The notes under the pieces: model-generated
The model's input: the letters and a program-made list of their open reading frames with translations, nothing else
Told to the model about the DNA's origin: nothing
Databases searched by the model: none
Part shown: positions 18,354 to 27,433 of the stretch, in pieces
How positions within the stretch are numbered: position 1 is the first letter of the stretch
Layout of the letters: each line of letters starts with the position of its first letter
NCBI GenBank assembly: GCA_016718505.1
Contig: JADKDE010000002.1
Span: 434,001-498,000 of the forward strand
Source: Saprospiraceae bacterium
GTDB lineage: Bacteria; Bacteroidota; Bacteroidia; Chitinophagales; Saprospiraceae
Reading direction: 5' to 3'
DNA: 64,000 nt
Translations under genes and position numbers: made by a program

Positions 18354-18396
18354 GAGCCCATCCTTGACCAATTGTAGTAATGGAAAGGATAAGCTC
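18354..18396 (-). terminator. Terminator of the SulP gene
   Basis: GAGC-CC-ATCCTT pairs with AAGGAT-AA-GCTC. Read on the minus strand it is followed by TTTTCTTTTG. It lies 26 bp past the SulP stop codon. Confidence 0.65.
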
Positions 18397-18421
18397 AGGC
18401 CCACAACTTAATTATTTTTAC

Positions 18422-19984
18422 TCAGGAATTACCTAATCCATATGGATCTTTATAATTTATTTTTTCGACTATAATGTTTTTAGTTTTCGCGTTGACTTCG
18501 TAGTCTCTGATTAACTCCAATACGTCATATGAAATAGACTTAGAGTTAGAAAAATCAATAGCAACTTTCGAATTTTCTGTTATTTCGTTCAGTGCTTTTA
18601 CTACATTGGCTTTGTTGAAAAACGAAACTTCTTCTGCTAGTATAAGATGGTAAACTTTGGTGCCATTTTCATCAGAAATTTCTTCTTTCATATAGTGAGA
18701 ATTGCGATAACTGTGATAAAGTGCATAGGCGCCGCCTACAATCATGCCTGTAGTAATGCCCTTCAACAAATCGGTCAATAACATCGCTACGATAGTTACA
18801 ATAAACGGAACGTACTGTTCGTGTCCTAGGTTGTACATCTCTTTGAATAGTGATGGTTTGGCCAATTTGTAACCTACCATAAGAAGGATCGCAGCCAAAC
18901 TCGCCAAGGGAATCATGTTCAGGGTACTAGCTATGGTCAGGGCACTCAACAATAAGAATACACCGTGTAAAATGGCCGATAATTTGGTTTTTCCACCAAA
19001 AGAAATATTCGCTGAGCTGCGCACTATTACTTGCGTAACTGGTAAGCCGCCGATGAGTCCAGAAACGATGTTTCCTAGACCTTGGGCCTTTAATTCTCTG
19101 TCGGTCGGAGTGACGCGTTTGTCAGGGTCGATTTTATCTGTGGCTTCTACGCAAAGTAGTGTCTCAAGACTCGCTACGATCGCCAACACGAAGGCAATTT
19201 TCCAAACTTCTAAATTTTTCAAAGCGTTAATTTCTGGAAAAGTAAATTGTTTTAAAAAATCTGGAATAGAATCTGGTACGGGTAATGAAACCACCTGTGA
19301 GTCATCCAAAGTCAATCCATAAAATCCATTTTTATAAAGGTTAAAAATAACAATGCCAATGACAACGACAACCAATGGACCGTTAATAAGATTGAAAATT
19401 TTGTTCTTTTTGGTCAAAACATTATCCCAAAGAATCAGAATGGCCAACGAAAGTAAGCCAATGATGATCGCTCCTGGGTTAATAAAATTGAAAGCAAGCA
19501 TGATTTCTGAAAATGTATTTTCGCCATCTGCCTGAAAAAATTCAGTATCTCCAAATGCATCTTTATCCCATCCAATAGCATGTGGAATTTGTTTGAGAAT
19601 AATCAAAAGGCCAATACCCGTTAACATCCCTTTTATGACGGATGAAGGAAAAAAGAAAGCTATGAAGCCAGCTTTGGCATATCCTAGAATCAATTGGATG
19701 ACTCCAGCCAAAACTACTGCCATCAAAAATGCCTGCCAAGATCCACCTAGAGTTGTAATTGCAGTAGAGACTATAACAGCCAATCCTGCCGCTGGACCAC
19801 TCACCCCTAAGGTGGAGCCACTTGCTAAGCCACAAACTATTCCACCAACTATGCCCGAGATGATACCTGCGAATAGTGGGGCTCCAGAGGCCAAGGCTAT
19901 TCCGAGGCATAACGGTACAGCTACGAAAAATACTACAATACTAGCTGGTAAATCGTTTTTTATTTCTTTGAAAAAGGAATTCAT
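18422..19984 (-). CDS. SulP family anion transporter with C-terminal STAS-like domain
   Basis: The protein has 520 residues. Residues 1-410 form the SulP core: 'DLPASIVVFFVAVPLCLGIALASGAP', 'GVSGPAAGLAVIV', and 'GLIGGLPVTQVIVRSSANISFGGKTKLSAILHG'. Residues ~430-515 resemble a shortened STAS domain ('LILAEEVSFFNKANVVKAL', 'KVAIDFSNSKSISYDVLELIRDYE'). Bacterial relatives move sulfate, bicarbonate or dicarboxylates; the cargo here is undetermined, and bicarbonate is a common assignment for this Bacteroidota-type SulP. It is divergent from a TetR gene, its probable regulator, and a hairpin terminator follows it. Confidence 0.9.
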   Translation of the reverse strand: MNSFFKEIKNDLPASIVVFFVAVPLCLGIALASGAPLFAGIISGIVGGIVCGLASGSTLGVSGPAAGLAVIVSTAITTLGGSWQAFLMAVVLAGVIQLILGYAKAGFIAFFFPSSVIKGMLTGIGLLIILKQIPHAIGWDKDAFGDTEFFQADGENTFSEIMLAFNFINPGAIIIGLLSLAILILWDNVLTKKNKIFNLINGPLVVVVIGIVIFNLYKNGFYGLTLDDSQVVSLPVPDSIPDFLKQFTFPEINALKNLEVWKIAFVLAIVASLETLLCVEATDKIDPDKRVTPTDRELKAQGLGNIVSGLIGGLPVTQVIVRSSANISFGGKTKLSAILHGVFLLLSALTIASTLNMIPLASLAAILLMVGYKLAKPSLFKEMYNLGHEQYVPFIVTIVAMLLTDLLKGITTGMIVGGAYALYHSYRNSHYMKEEISDENGTKVYHLILAEEVSFFNKANVVKALNEITENSKVAIDFSNSKSISYDVLELIRDYEVNAKTKNIIVEKINYKDPYGLGNS

Positions 19985-20046
19985 AATTTTATAAAAATAG
20001 TTAAATGAATTTAAAATTGTATAAAAGCATAATTGCTATACATTAT

Positions 20047-20127
20047 AATAGTAATACTATTAAAAAAGTTCTAATCATCTTGAGAATATTATCAAATAAA
20101 TTAATACTATAATATTTACTATCTTTG
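20047..20127 (+). promoter_or_regulatory. SulP/TetR divergent control region: palindrome and -7 box
   Basis: AATAGTAATACTATT (20047-20061) is a 7-bp inverted repeat around one base. The half-site AATACTAT recurs at 20103-20110. TATCTTTG (20120-20127) fits the Bacteroidota -7 box, 17 bp before the tetR start. The palindromes are the likely TetR operators. Both points are inference from sequence. Confidence 0.5.
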
Positions 20128-20144
20128 TATAAATTTTTACCATT

Positions 20145-20816
20145 ATGGACTTTCAAGTTAAATTTGATATAAATGACAGAATTTATTTGAGAAATCCTGA
20201 AAGCAGTGAAGTGGGTAAATTAATGGTCAAAAAGTCAATCGATCTGATATATGAACTTGGCTTTGAACATTTTACGTTCAAAAAATTGGCATTAGAAATC
20301 AACAGCACAGAAGCTACAATCTATAGATATTTTGAAAATAAGCATCGACTACTCCTATATATTTTGAATTGGTATTGGTCTTATATGGAGTTTTTACTTT
20401 CGATAAAACTGGAAAATGTTTCGAACAAAAAGGAAAGGCTAAAAATTGTCATTCATCTGCTCACCCATGAATTAGACGAAAGTGCAAATAAATTTGATTA
20501 CAACAAACGATTTTTGAACCAAATAGTAATCTCTGAAAGCAGTAAGACATACCTAGTGAAGGAGATAGCAGAGATCAATAAAAATGAGTGGTTTAAGCCA
20601 TACAAGGATTTGTGTTCAATGATAGCGAAAGTTATTTCAGCTTATAATTCGAAATACAAAAATCCGAGTTCGCTGAGTACTACGCTCATAGAGACTTCGC
20701 ACCTTCAGCAGTTCTTTAGCGTGAATTTGCCGAAATTGACGGATGTTGCACCTCAGAAAAATGCGGAATTTACCAGTGATTTTATAGAAGATTTTTTATT
20801 CAAAATTTTGGGATAA
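20145..20816 (+). CDS. TetR/AcrR family transcriptional regulator
   Basis: The protein has 223 residues. The N-terminal helix-turn-helix (about 30-75) reads 'SIDLIYELGFEHFTFKKLALEINSTEATIYRYFENKHRLLLYIL', a standard TetR DNA-binding domain. The C-terminal ~140 residues are helical, with no ligand-binding motif I recognise. It is divergent from the SulP transporter, with palindromes between them, so control of that transporter and of itself is the simplest reading. Confidence 0.87.
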   Translation: MDFQVKFDINDRIYLRNPESSEVGKLMVKKSIDLIYELGFEHFTFKKLALEINSTEATIYRYFENKHRLLLYILNWYWSYMEFLLSIKLENVSNKKERLKIVIHLLTHELDESANKFDYNKRFLNQIVISESSKTYLVKEIAEINKNEWFKPYKDLCSMIAKVISAYNSKYKNPSSLSTTLIETSHLQQFFSVNLPKLTDVAPQKNAEFTSDFIEDFLFKILG

Positions 20817-20850
20817 TTTCTCTTAAAGGCTAGTATTTCACGCTATGCAT

Positions 20851-21435
20851 TTATTTCTTTTTTGAATATTTGCTGTGTTTCCATTTGTTGGTCTCTTGAG
20901 AGCTGTCAGAAATCAGCTCTTGCAGCCTTTTTAGGCGAGTCGCCTCTTGTTTGGCGGACATAACCCAATGCGTGGAAGGTTTTCGGTAAGTAGGTGCTAA
21001 CCCCATAAAATAGGCCCAAGCTTTAACATTGGCTTTGAACAAATCTTCATACTCAATTGGAAATTTTATCTCTTCGTTTTCAAAAGCATATACTTTTGAT
21101 TTGTTTTCCGTTCTGTGGCTAAAGCTCAAAAGGCCAGCCTCTTTCATCCATCCTTTTTCGATCAAGGTTTCGACCTTTTTGATATTTACAGCACTCCAAA
21201 TGCTTGATTTTTTTCTAGGAGTAAATCGAATTTTGTAACTGTCTTGGTCTATGGATTGCCTTACACCATCTATCCATCCAAAGCACAGCGCTTGATCCAC
21301 AGCCTGTGACCATGTCATCGAAGGTTTGTCAGTGTGAACTTTGTAGAAACCAACTTGGATTTCTGTTGTATGATGTGAATTCGTTTCTAGCCACGCCCTG
21401 AATTCTTGTTGAGAGGCGAAAAAGTGTGGGTTCAT
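20851..21435 (-). CDS. YdeI/OmpD-associated (bacteriocin-protection-like) protein
   Basis: The protein has 194 residues and is soluble. Typical YdeI-family wording includes 'FRAWLETNSHHTTEIQVGFYKV', 'ALCFGWIDGVRQSIDQDSYKIRFTPRKKSSIWS', and a C-terminal 'APTYRKPSTHWVMSAKQEATRLKRLQELI' region. Family members have been linked to envelope stress and antimicrobial-peptide tolerance, but no reaction is established. The gene is convergent with tetR and stands alone. Confidence 0.85.
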   Translation of the reverse strand: MNPHFFASQQEFRAWLETNSHHTTEIQVGFYKVHTDKPSMTWSQAVDQALCFGWIDGVRQSIDQDSYKIRFTPRKKSSIWSAVNIKKVETLIEKGWMKEAGLLSFSHRTENKSKVYAFENEEIKFPIEYEDLFKANVKAWAYFMGLAPTYRKPSTHWVMSAKQEATRLKRLQELISDSSQETNKWKHSKYSKKK

Positions 21436-21531
21436 TCGATTAGGATAAAATTAAATTTACTATATCAATACCAGCCCTACAAGGGCACAGTTCTGATTTT
21501 TTGGTAAATTTAAATAAAAAAAAAGGCTTGA

Positions 21532-22335
21532 TTACCTAGTATAAATTGGACTCCTTTTCAACAAATAATTGACAGAATCAATCCAAGAATCTTGCATATT
21601 AAAGAATGGTTGTCTAGTTTTTGAATAAACTTTAACATTCTTTTTATACACATCAAAATAAATGGTATAAGCAAAGGTTTTATCCTCTTCAGAGATTGTG
21701 GAGAAAAAATCGTCGTCTCCAATCACATAGGTTCCGCTAGTTACAGACATGGTATAATTGACTTTGCAGGCCAATACATGATCAACACCTAATATATTGC
21801 TAAGATCTTCTATGGGAATCTCGTCGATCACTGTATAATCTATACCAGATTTTTTCAATAAACTGTTAGTAGTCCGAATATCTTGAACTTGCAATGGGAA
21901 AATATTGGAAGTCTTGTCCATCAATCGATTATATATATCATTTTGAACAATTTTTGCCATTTCGGCAGAGCTTCTTTGATTTTCTGTATTTAAAAATGGA
22001 ACCAACAATACGGCAATGGTGTTGGGTTTAACAGGTGTAAAAGTATAGGATTTTTTCTCTGGACTTTCTGAATATTGTGCTTGTTCAGTGACTGTGAATT
22101 CTTGTGTTCGTCCACTTTTAAATGTAATTTTTGCCACTTTAGACAAATCTAAAGACGTCACTAGATCTTCATTTGGAAAGCTGTATTCAACCTCTTTCTC
22201 TGTTATCTTTTTAATGTTTACGTCCAAGACTTCATAGTTTTTCTTGACGATTTTGTCAAGTTTTCCATCAGTTTGCGCTAATGAAATATTGGTTGCAATC
22301 AAAATTAAACACAAAGTTTTAATAAAAAATTTCAT
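21532..22335 (-). CDS. Secreted protein of unknown function
   Basis: The protein has 267 residues with a signal peptide (MKFFIKTLCLILIATNISLAQ). Residues ~30-80 follow a pattern common in Bacteroidota secreted proteins: 'VLDVNIKKITEKEVEYSFP' then 'SKVAKITFKSGRTQEF'. The middle ('IAVLLVPFLNTENQRSSAEMAKIVQNDIYNRL' to 'ILGVDHVLACKVNY') is reminiscent of the nucleotide-sugar-binding-like fold of CsgG/GNA1162/LpoB-type envelope proteins; this is a tentative comparison. No neighbour clarifies its role. Confidence 0.6.
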   Translation of the reverse strand: MKFFIKTLCLILIATNISLAQTDGKLDKIVKKNYEVLDVNIKKITEKEVEYSFPNEDLVTSLDLSKVAKITFKSGRTQEFTVTEQAQYSESPEKKSYTFTPVKPNTIAVLLVPFLNTENQRSSAEMAKIVQNDIYNRLMDKTSNIFPLQVQDIRTTNSLLKKSGIDYTVIDEIPIEDLSNILGVDHVLACKVNYTMSVTSGTYVIGDDDFFSTISEEDKTFAYTIYFDVYKKNVKVYSKTRQPFFNMQDSWIDSVNYLLKRSPIYTR

Positions 22336-22709
22336 AAAACAGAATTATTTTAGGATTTATGATAAATAGAAATATATAGAACTGTTTTCAAATCGGATTA
22401 TTGATCCAATTCACCTTCAGAATATTTTGAATAAGAAAGGGTAGGGGGAAGGAAAGATAAATGATTAGCTGGGGAAAAATGCCCAAACCCAATGCTTTGT
22501 TGATGAAGCTTTCAAGCCATTGATTGAGTGCGGCACAAATGTAATTAGTTTTTAGAAAATGTGTAAATCGAAATATGATTTTTAACAATACTATAAGAAA
22601 ATTTCTATAGGCAATACATATCTATACCAGATTTAAAACCAAGTAAAATCAAAAAAAAAGGCTCATGTTTGTTATTTAATGAACCGAAGAAAAGATAAAT
22701 GTTTTACGT
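22336..22709. other. Intergenic region, no feature recognised
   Basis: These are 374 AT-rich bases between two minus-strand genes. A 66-codon open frame (22388-22588) has no start context or recognisable content and is probably chance. No hairpin or repeat stands out. Confidence 0.3.
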
Positions 22710-23066
22710 CTAAGCTTTTTCTAAAAAGAAACGGACGAGCGCTTCATCGCTCATCGGATTGGATGTAGAATCAGAAAGTTTAGCGTGTTTGAACTGTGGC
22801 GTTTCTTGCAAATAGTGTACAAATTGCTCTTGAATGACCCCTGTACCAGTTATATGAATTGAACTTGCATTTTGCATGTCTTTACAAACTTCTTTGAAAA
22901 ATTTGTGCAGCAAGGATTTTTCTAAATTATGGGCACTTTTCTCATTAGAATTGTCTCCACCGTGCTCGGCTTTGATATGGTCAACTATATTGCAAGTATC
23001 CTTATCGACAATTTCTGCAACGATTGCTTTTTGGGTATTAATCCAAACTCCATATTTTTTTGACAT
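22710..23066 (-). CDS. Small cytoplasmic protein, possibly eRF1-domain-like
   Basis: The protein has 118 residues. It opens 'YGVWINTQKAIVAEIVDKD' and later has 'IHITGTGVIQEQFVHYLQETPQFK'. This resembles small bacterial proteins related to eRF1 domain 1 (baeRF-like), which start with a 'LWID..KAV' strand, but the match is weak and from memory. There is no signal peptide or membrane segment. It is a lone gene, and its function is unknown. Confidence 0.5.
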   Translation of the reverse strand: MSKKYGVWINTQKAIVAEIVDKDTCNIVDHIKAEHGGDNSNEKSAHNLEKSLLHKFFKEVCKDMQNASSIHITGTGVIQEQFVHYLQETPQFKHAKLSDSTSNPMSDEALVRFFLEKA

Positions 23067-23222
23067 GACTTCTTAATTATTAATGCTGCAAATATACCAA
23101 AATTGCATGACATTATAAGCGATATTTTTATGTTTTTTCTCTTGGAAATGCTTTGCCCATTTAAGTGAAAAGGGTCACAGATTTTAAGCGTGATTTTTTA
23201 ATAAATTCAATAATTATAAACT

Positions 23223-24804
23223 TCAGTTCGAACTTTTGATATGGTAATTATAACCTAATGAAAATGAAAAAGAACGGAATAATGCCTTAGTTTCATACAA
23301 TTCACCTTGGAGTAGCATCTTTTCCTGTGGATTGCTGAGTACTACATAAGGCTCCAAATTTCCAAAACCACGACAATAACTTAGTCCTGCAAATATGTCC
23401 GATCGCATTTTTTTGTACATTCCACCAACAGAAAAGTGCCACATGTCCCAAAAGGTTTGGCTGATGCTCAGACTTGAAAGATTTCCTTGATTGTAAGAAT
23501 TGTTGGTCCGGATACTCCCAAGTAATTTTATTTTTTTCGTTATTTTCTGTTCATATCCAAGAGCAAAATTCAAGACGCTCTTTGGAGCTTCGATGATGCC
23601 CATAAAGTCCACAGTAGTGAAAGGATAATTCTCCTTAAGAGGTCTGATCACTCCTCGCTTTTCAGGCTCGACCAAATAATATGATTTAATGGGCATAAAG
23701 TATTCAAAAGACAGGTAGATTTTACTGGTAGGCTCAGAATCTTCGTCCAGGACTTGGATTTAAAACAATGCCACCAGCTATGGACAATGGAGATTTATAA
23801 ACTGTTTTAATTTTGTCTGTACTGCTTGACTGCCTACCATTGACACTAAATGTATTTCGATTCAAATCAAATCTAAAAGAGTCTGCTGCAATGATATATT
23901 CTGTCTCATTGGAAGTGTGACGAGTATATTCGGTCAAGTTTAAATCGAATAAGTTGATATTATTGTACAATTCATCCCTTTGAATGGTAACTACACCAAG
24001 TATTGGGATGCTAGGTGTGGTGATCGAAATTCCAAAATCAAATCGGTTAAAACTGCCAGCGAAACCAAGTTTGCCAAGCCCTCTAAAGGTCGTAATTTCG
24101 GCTGATTGGATATCACTGTAAGAAACCAAAGGAGTTATGTATAAGCTATAATTAGACTGAGTGGGAAGTATGGCTTTAGCAGTATTGGAATATTCCAAAA
24201 GTTGGGTTCTATAGGCTCCAAATGCGGAGAATCCGAATGAAAGATTCTGGTTAAGTTTATAGGAATAACATGCGCCAAACCATTGCTCATTCAACGCAGA
24301 TTTTAAACCGAACTGTCCTATATATTCTTCATCTCCTGGATTATTAAAGTCTGGTATTACATTAAGTTCTTTGTCGATTCGTGCCGAAGTTTTAATTCCT
24401 GTTTGGTTTTTCGTCAGTATGGCATAACCAAATTTATGTTTAGACAAATTTTTGAATCTGAAAGTACCTGAAACCATAGAGGGCAGGATTTGAGTTTGTC
24501 CAGATTTAAGGTCAATTCCGATTCCTGCACCATCTTTTATTTTTAGGGCATCAAATTGATAAAAATTGGCATTGACAGAGATATTATTTGAGTCCACGAG
24601 AGCCAGAAAACCTGGATTGTAATATATGGCACTGTTGTCTTTGACACCGCCTATGATGGCATTTCCAAGGATAGAGCCTCGAGGGCCGTATTGATTGGTC
24701 CAGTAGTGAGTATCCTGACTATATACTGATTTTACCAATGAAAAAATAAATAAAAGTAAGGTAACTTGCGTTTTGCAAGTTTGAATAAAATCACAGCTTT
24801 TCAT
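23223..24804 (-). pseudogene. FadL/OmpP1-like outer-membrane transport protein (one frameshift)
   Basis: The 356-residue first frame has a signal peptide (ending VYSQ) and an N-terminal 'YGPRGSILGNAIIGGVKDNSAIYYNPGFLALV', the 'SA.YYNPA' hallmark of FadL/TodX hydrophobic-compound channels. The following barrel strands run into 'GGIVLNPSPG', where the frame breaks near 23750. The other frame resumes with 'SEPTSKIYLSFEYFMPIKSYYLVEP', again typical, and ends in a terminal barrel strand (FSFSLGYNYHI). The total length is 3n+1, so one extra base (or two missing) explains the break. It is likely intact in the organism. Dyad copy 4 overlaps codons 9-14. Confidence 0.7.
24764..24780. repeat. 17-bp dyad motif, copy 4
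   Basis: ACTTGCGTTTTGCAAGT. Unlike the other four copies it lies inside a coding region, in the signal-peptide codons of the FadL-like gene, 25 bp after the annotated start codon. Confidence 0.55.
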
Positions 24805-25024
24805 ATTAATTGAATTCCTAAAAAATGATAAAGCATTTCTAAAAGCTTACTTTATCATCATTCAAATTCCTAAAATATTTTTAATCTAAAATTCTATCCT
24901 CAAAAATATAAAAATTTGCAAGTTTTTCATTGATTTTTCAACAAATTACTTCGGAGAAGTTAATGATAGCAATAACATGAATGGTTTAATTATGCAGTAA
25001 AATCATAAGCAAAGGACGATTTTA

Positions 25025-26416
25025 CTATTTAGCGAATTCCAATAATTTTCCAAAACTTGGTTGTTTAATCACTATATCCGCATGATGATTTAAAAGTTCA
25101 TTGGAAGAACAAAAGGCTATGCCTAAACCTGAAATTTTTATCATACAAAGGTCATTAATGCTGTCACCAATGGTTAAAGTATTTTCCCTTTTGATATTAA
25201 ATTTTTCAAGTAGTGAAATCAAAGCATTGCTTTTGCATATATTGTGTCTGCAAAGGCTTTGATCCGTGTTGATAAAGAACGAAGGCAATTGGATTTCGCC
25301 TGTACATATACTCTTGGAAAACTCCAATTCATTGGATAGTGAAAAGTCCATATGGAGCTTATTCTTGATATGGTTGGTGATGCAATTATAACTATCGGAA
25401 ATGATCCCAACAATATACCCCCTTTTTTTAAGCTTACTTATGACTTCTTTGGCCCCTTTTACAATCGGAATATTGTCTGCGACTTCGATGAGCTCACTGA
25501 ATGTTTTATTTTTGAGTAAAGTCGCAATTCGTTTTGATAGAATGATTCCATCTGATTCAGATGAGCGGATATCCATTAGCTCTTTTTTGAAATAAAATTT
25601 TTCCGCACAGGCATCAATGAATCGCCCTTGGAGCAGTGTATTGTCCATGTCAAATACAAAAAGTTTGTCTAGATCATCTAAGTGAGCTTTCAGTGCAAAT
25701 TCCATTTGAGACCTGATCTCGTTTAGGACCCCCATTTCTTCGAAATTATAGTGTGGATTTTTTGAACTTGCCGCCTTGAGTATTATGGTTTGCGCGACTT
25801 CTTTACTCATTTTTCCTAGAGAATGTAAAGAATGGCTTTTGTTTTCAATGTATCCTATTTCCACTTCTTTCATCCGAACATTCATCAAGTAAAAGTCGAT
25901 GAGTATGCCTATATCCACCCCGTAATCATCTCTGAAATCTAACTTTTCGAACCATGATTTTCTTCCAGCAATCATACCGCTGAGGGGTTGTGTAAAACGA
26001 AGTAAATCAGGAAAAAAAATGCTCAATAATGGCTTTGCAACCAGTTCTGTCACCCTGCCTGCGTTGCGACTGAAGGAGGATTTTACAAAGTCAACCTCTC
26101 CATGCAATATTGGATCTGTCAAGAGCTTGATGGTATAGTGGGGATATGGGTCAATATCACCGTCCAAGAAAACGATGATATCATTCGAAGCACAAAGGAC
26201 TCCATCTTTCATAGATGCTCCCTTGCCTAGTTTCGTGCTGGTGATTACTTTTGCGCCATTTTTTAGCGCGATTTTTACCGTTTTGTCGATTGATTTGTCG
26301 TCAACCACCATGACCTCAGTTACGTGAGAATGAGCTTTTGCAAAGTTAACAACACTCGCAATATTTTCCTCCTCATTTAATGTTGGAATAACTACAGTAA
26401 TCATAAGCATATTCAT
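25025..26416 (-). CDS. Fusion of a GpgS-like glycosyltransferase and a HAD phosphatase
   Basis: The protein has 463 residues. Residues 1-245 are a GT-A glycosyltransferase: 'VVIPTLNEEENIASVV', 'VVDDKSIDKT', a 'FLDGDID' metal motif, and 'RNAGRVTELVAKPLLSIFFPDL' then 'PLSGMIAGRKSWFEKL', which closely follow glucosyl-3-phosphoglycerate synthase (GpgS, GT81). Residues ~252-463 are a SerB-like HAD phosphatase with D256-M-D258-N-T, 'GIISDSY' and 'TIGDSINDLCMI'. In one chain they could make glucosyl- (or mannosyl-) 3-phosphoglycerate and dephosphorylate it to the compatible solute. The sugar is unproven. The start at 26416 is one of three nearby Met codons. Confidence 0.72.
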   Translation of the reverse strand: MNMLMITVVIPTLNEEENIASVVNFAKAHSHVTEVMVVDDKSIDKTVKIALKNGAKVITSTKLGKGASMKDGVLCASNDIIVFLDGDIDPYPHYTIKLLTDPILHGEVDFVKSSFSRNAGRVTELVAKPLLSIFFPDLLRFTQPLSGMIAGRKSWFEKLDFRDDYGVDIGILIDFYLMNVRMKEVEIGYIENKSHSLHSLGKMSKEVAQTIILKAASSKNPHYNFEEMGVLNEIRSQMEFALKAHLDDLDKLFVFDMDNTLLQGRFIDACAEKFYFKKELMDIRSSESDGIILSKRIATLLKNKTFSELIEVADNIPIVKGAKEVISKLKKRGYIVGIISDSYNCITNHIKNKLHMDFSLSNELEFSKSICTGEIQLPSFFINTDQSLCRHNICKSNALISLLEKFNIKRENTLTIGDSINDLCMIKISGLGIAFCSSNELLNHHADIVIKQPSFGKLLEFAK

Positions 26417-26584
26417 TTAAAAAAGGACAAATGTGTCCTGGGAATAAAAATTATTTCCTTGATGTTGCATTATTATATACTGGTAGAGTTATAATATATA
26501 ACACAAAAAATTAGATTATGTTATAATTAGGGAATAATTTAATAGTAAAAATAAAAATTGAGAATCATTGTTTGGATTGTGAAT

Positions 26585-27112
26585 TTAGGGAAGATTTATT
26601 ATCTTTTTCATCAAGATATCGGTTTGAAAATCATCGCCAAGAATAAAAAAATGCTTTCCAAACACCTGGAAGCCTTGCTTTTTATAAAAATTAATAGCCC
26701 TAGAATTTTCTTCCCAGACGCCAAGCCAAACATATTCCTTGGAGGTTTCTCGGGCTCTTTTGATGGCAAAATCGTATAATTTTTGACCAACTTTCTTTCC
26801 TAGATATTCTTCTAAAACATAAATACGCTCGATTTCAATTGCATTGTCATCTTGCAATTCGGTTTGAGATGTTCCAAAGTTAATCTTCAAATAGCCGATA
26901 ACATTTTGTTCGATTTCTGAAAAATAATATTCCACATTTGGATCTTGCAGCTCTTCGGACAATTGAGGCACAGAGAATGCTTTATCTAGAAAATTTTGTA
27001 AATTCTCAGGAGAATTCACTTCGGCAAATGTTTGAGTAAAAGTGAGCCTGCTGATGTCTTGCAAAAGCTCCAACTCATTTAATTCTACTTTTTTTAAGAT
27101 AATATTTTCCAT
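26585..27112 (-). CDS. GNAT family N-acetyltransferase
   Basis: The protein has 175 residues from the start chosen at 27112 (MENIILKKVELNEL). The frame is open 132 bp further upstream, but that part is Cys/Phe-rich and unlike the fold. The acetyl-CoA site reads 'IERIYVLEEYLGKKVGQKLYDFAIKRARE', and a C-terminal 'WEENSRAINFYKKQGFQVFG' follows, the classic GNAT motifs A and B. The acceptor is unknown; relatives include spermidine and ribosomal-protein acetylases. Confidence 0.88.
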   Translation of the reverse strand: MENIILKKVELNELELLQDISRLTFTQTFAEVNSPENLQNFLDKAFSVPQLSEELQDPNVEYYFSEIEQNVIGYLKINFGTSQTELQDDNAIEIERIYVLEEYLGKKVGQKLYDFAIKRARETSKEYVWLGVWEENSRAINFYKKQGFQVFGKHFFILGDDFQTDILMKKIINLP

Positions 27113-27350
27113 TAAAATTTTTAATTTGCTACATTTAAAAAAACACAATAAGTGGGTAAATCGCCTTATGAAAGCTGAGAATAGTTTAGACAAAAATTCC
27201 CGAAGATTTGTGATTTTGATATGCAACGAGCTTAATGCCAACAACCAAATGGATCTTAAAGTAGTATTTGAATTTTATGATTAATTTATTAGGCGTCCTA
27301 AAGTAAATGCTACAAAAGTCTTAGTTCTCAAATTTTTACCCAAAACAATA

Positions 27351-27430
27351 AAGTATTAAAATACTTCTATTATAAAAATTTATGTATCTTTGCGGTGATA
27401 TATAAATTTAATAAATATTAAAATACTATA
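27351..27430 (+). promoter_or_regulatory. Promoter and candidate operators of the NO/Fe-S stress operon
   Basis: TATCTTTG (27385-27392) is a good Bacteroidota -7 box. AAGTATT-AA-AATACTT (27351-27366) is a perfect inverted repeat just upstream. A degenerate copy sharing TATTAAAATACT lies at 27413-27429, immediately before the start codon. Two related sites around a promoter suit a dimeric repressor. The Rrf2 protein encoded at the operon's end is the natural candidate. Confidence 0.55.
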
Positions 27431-27433
27431 ACA

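Noticed and set aside
22388..22588. 66-codon minus-strand ORF
   Set aside because: The composition is Ile/Leu/Phe-rich from AT-rich DNA, with no family resemblance or operon context.
22863..22879. Sixth copy of the 17-bp dyad (ACTTGCATTTTGCATGT)
   Set aside because: It has one arm mismatch and lies mid-gene, so it may be coincidence of coding sequence.
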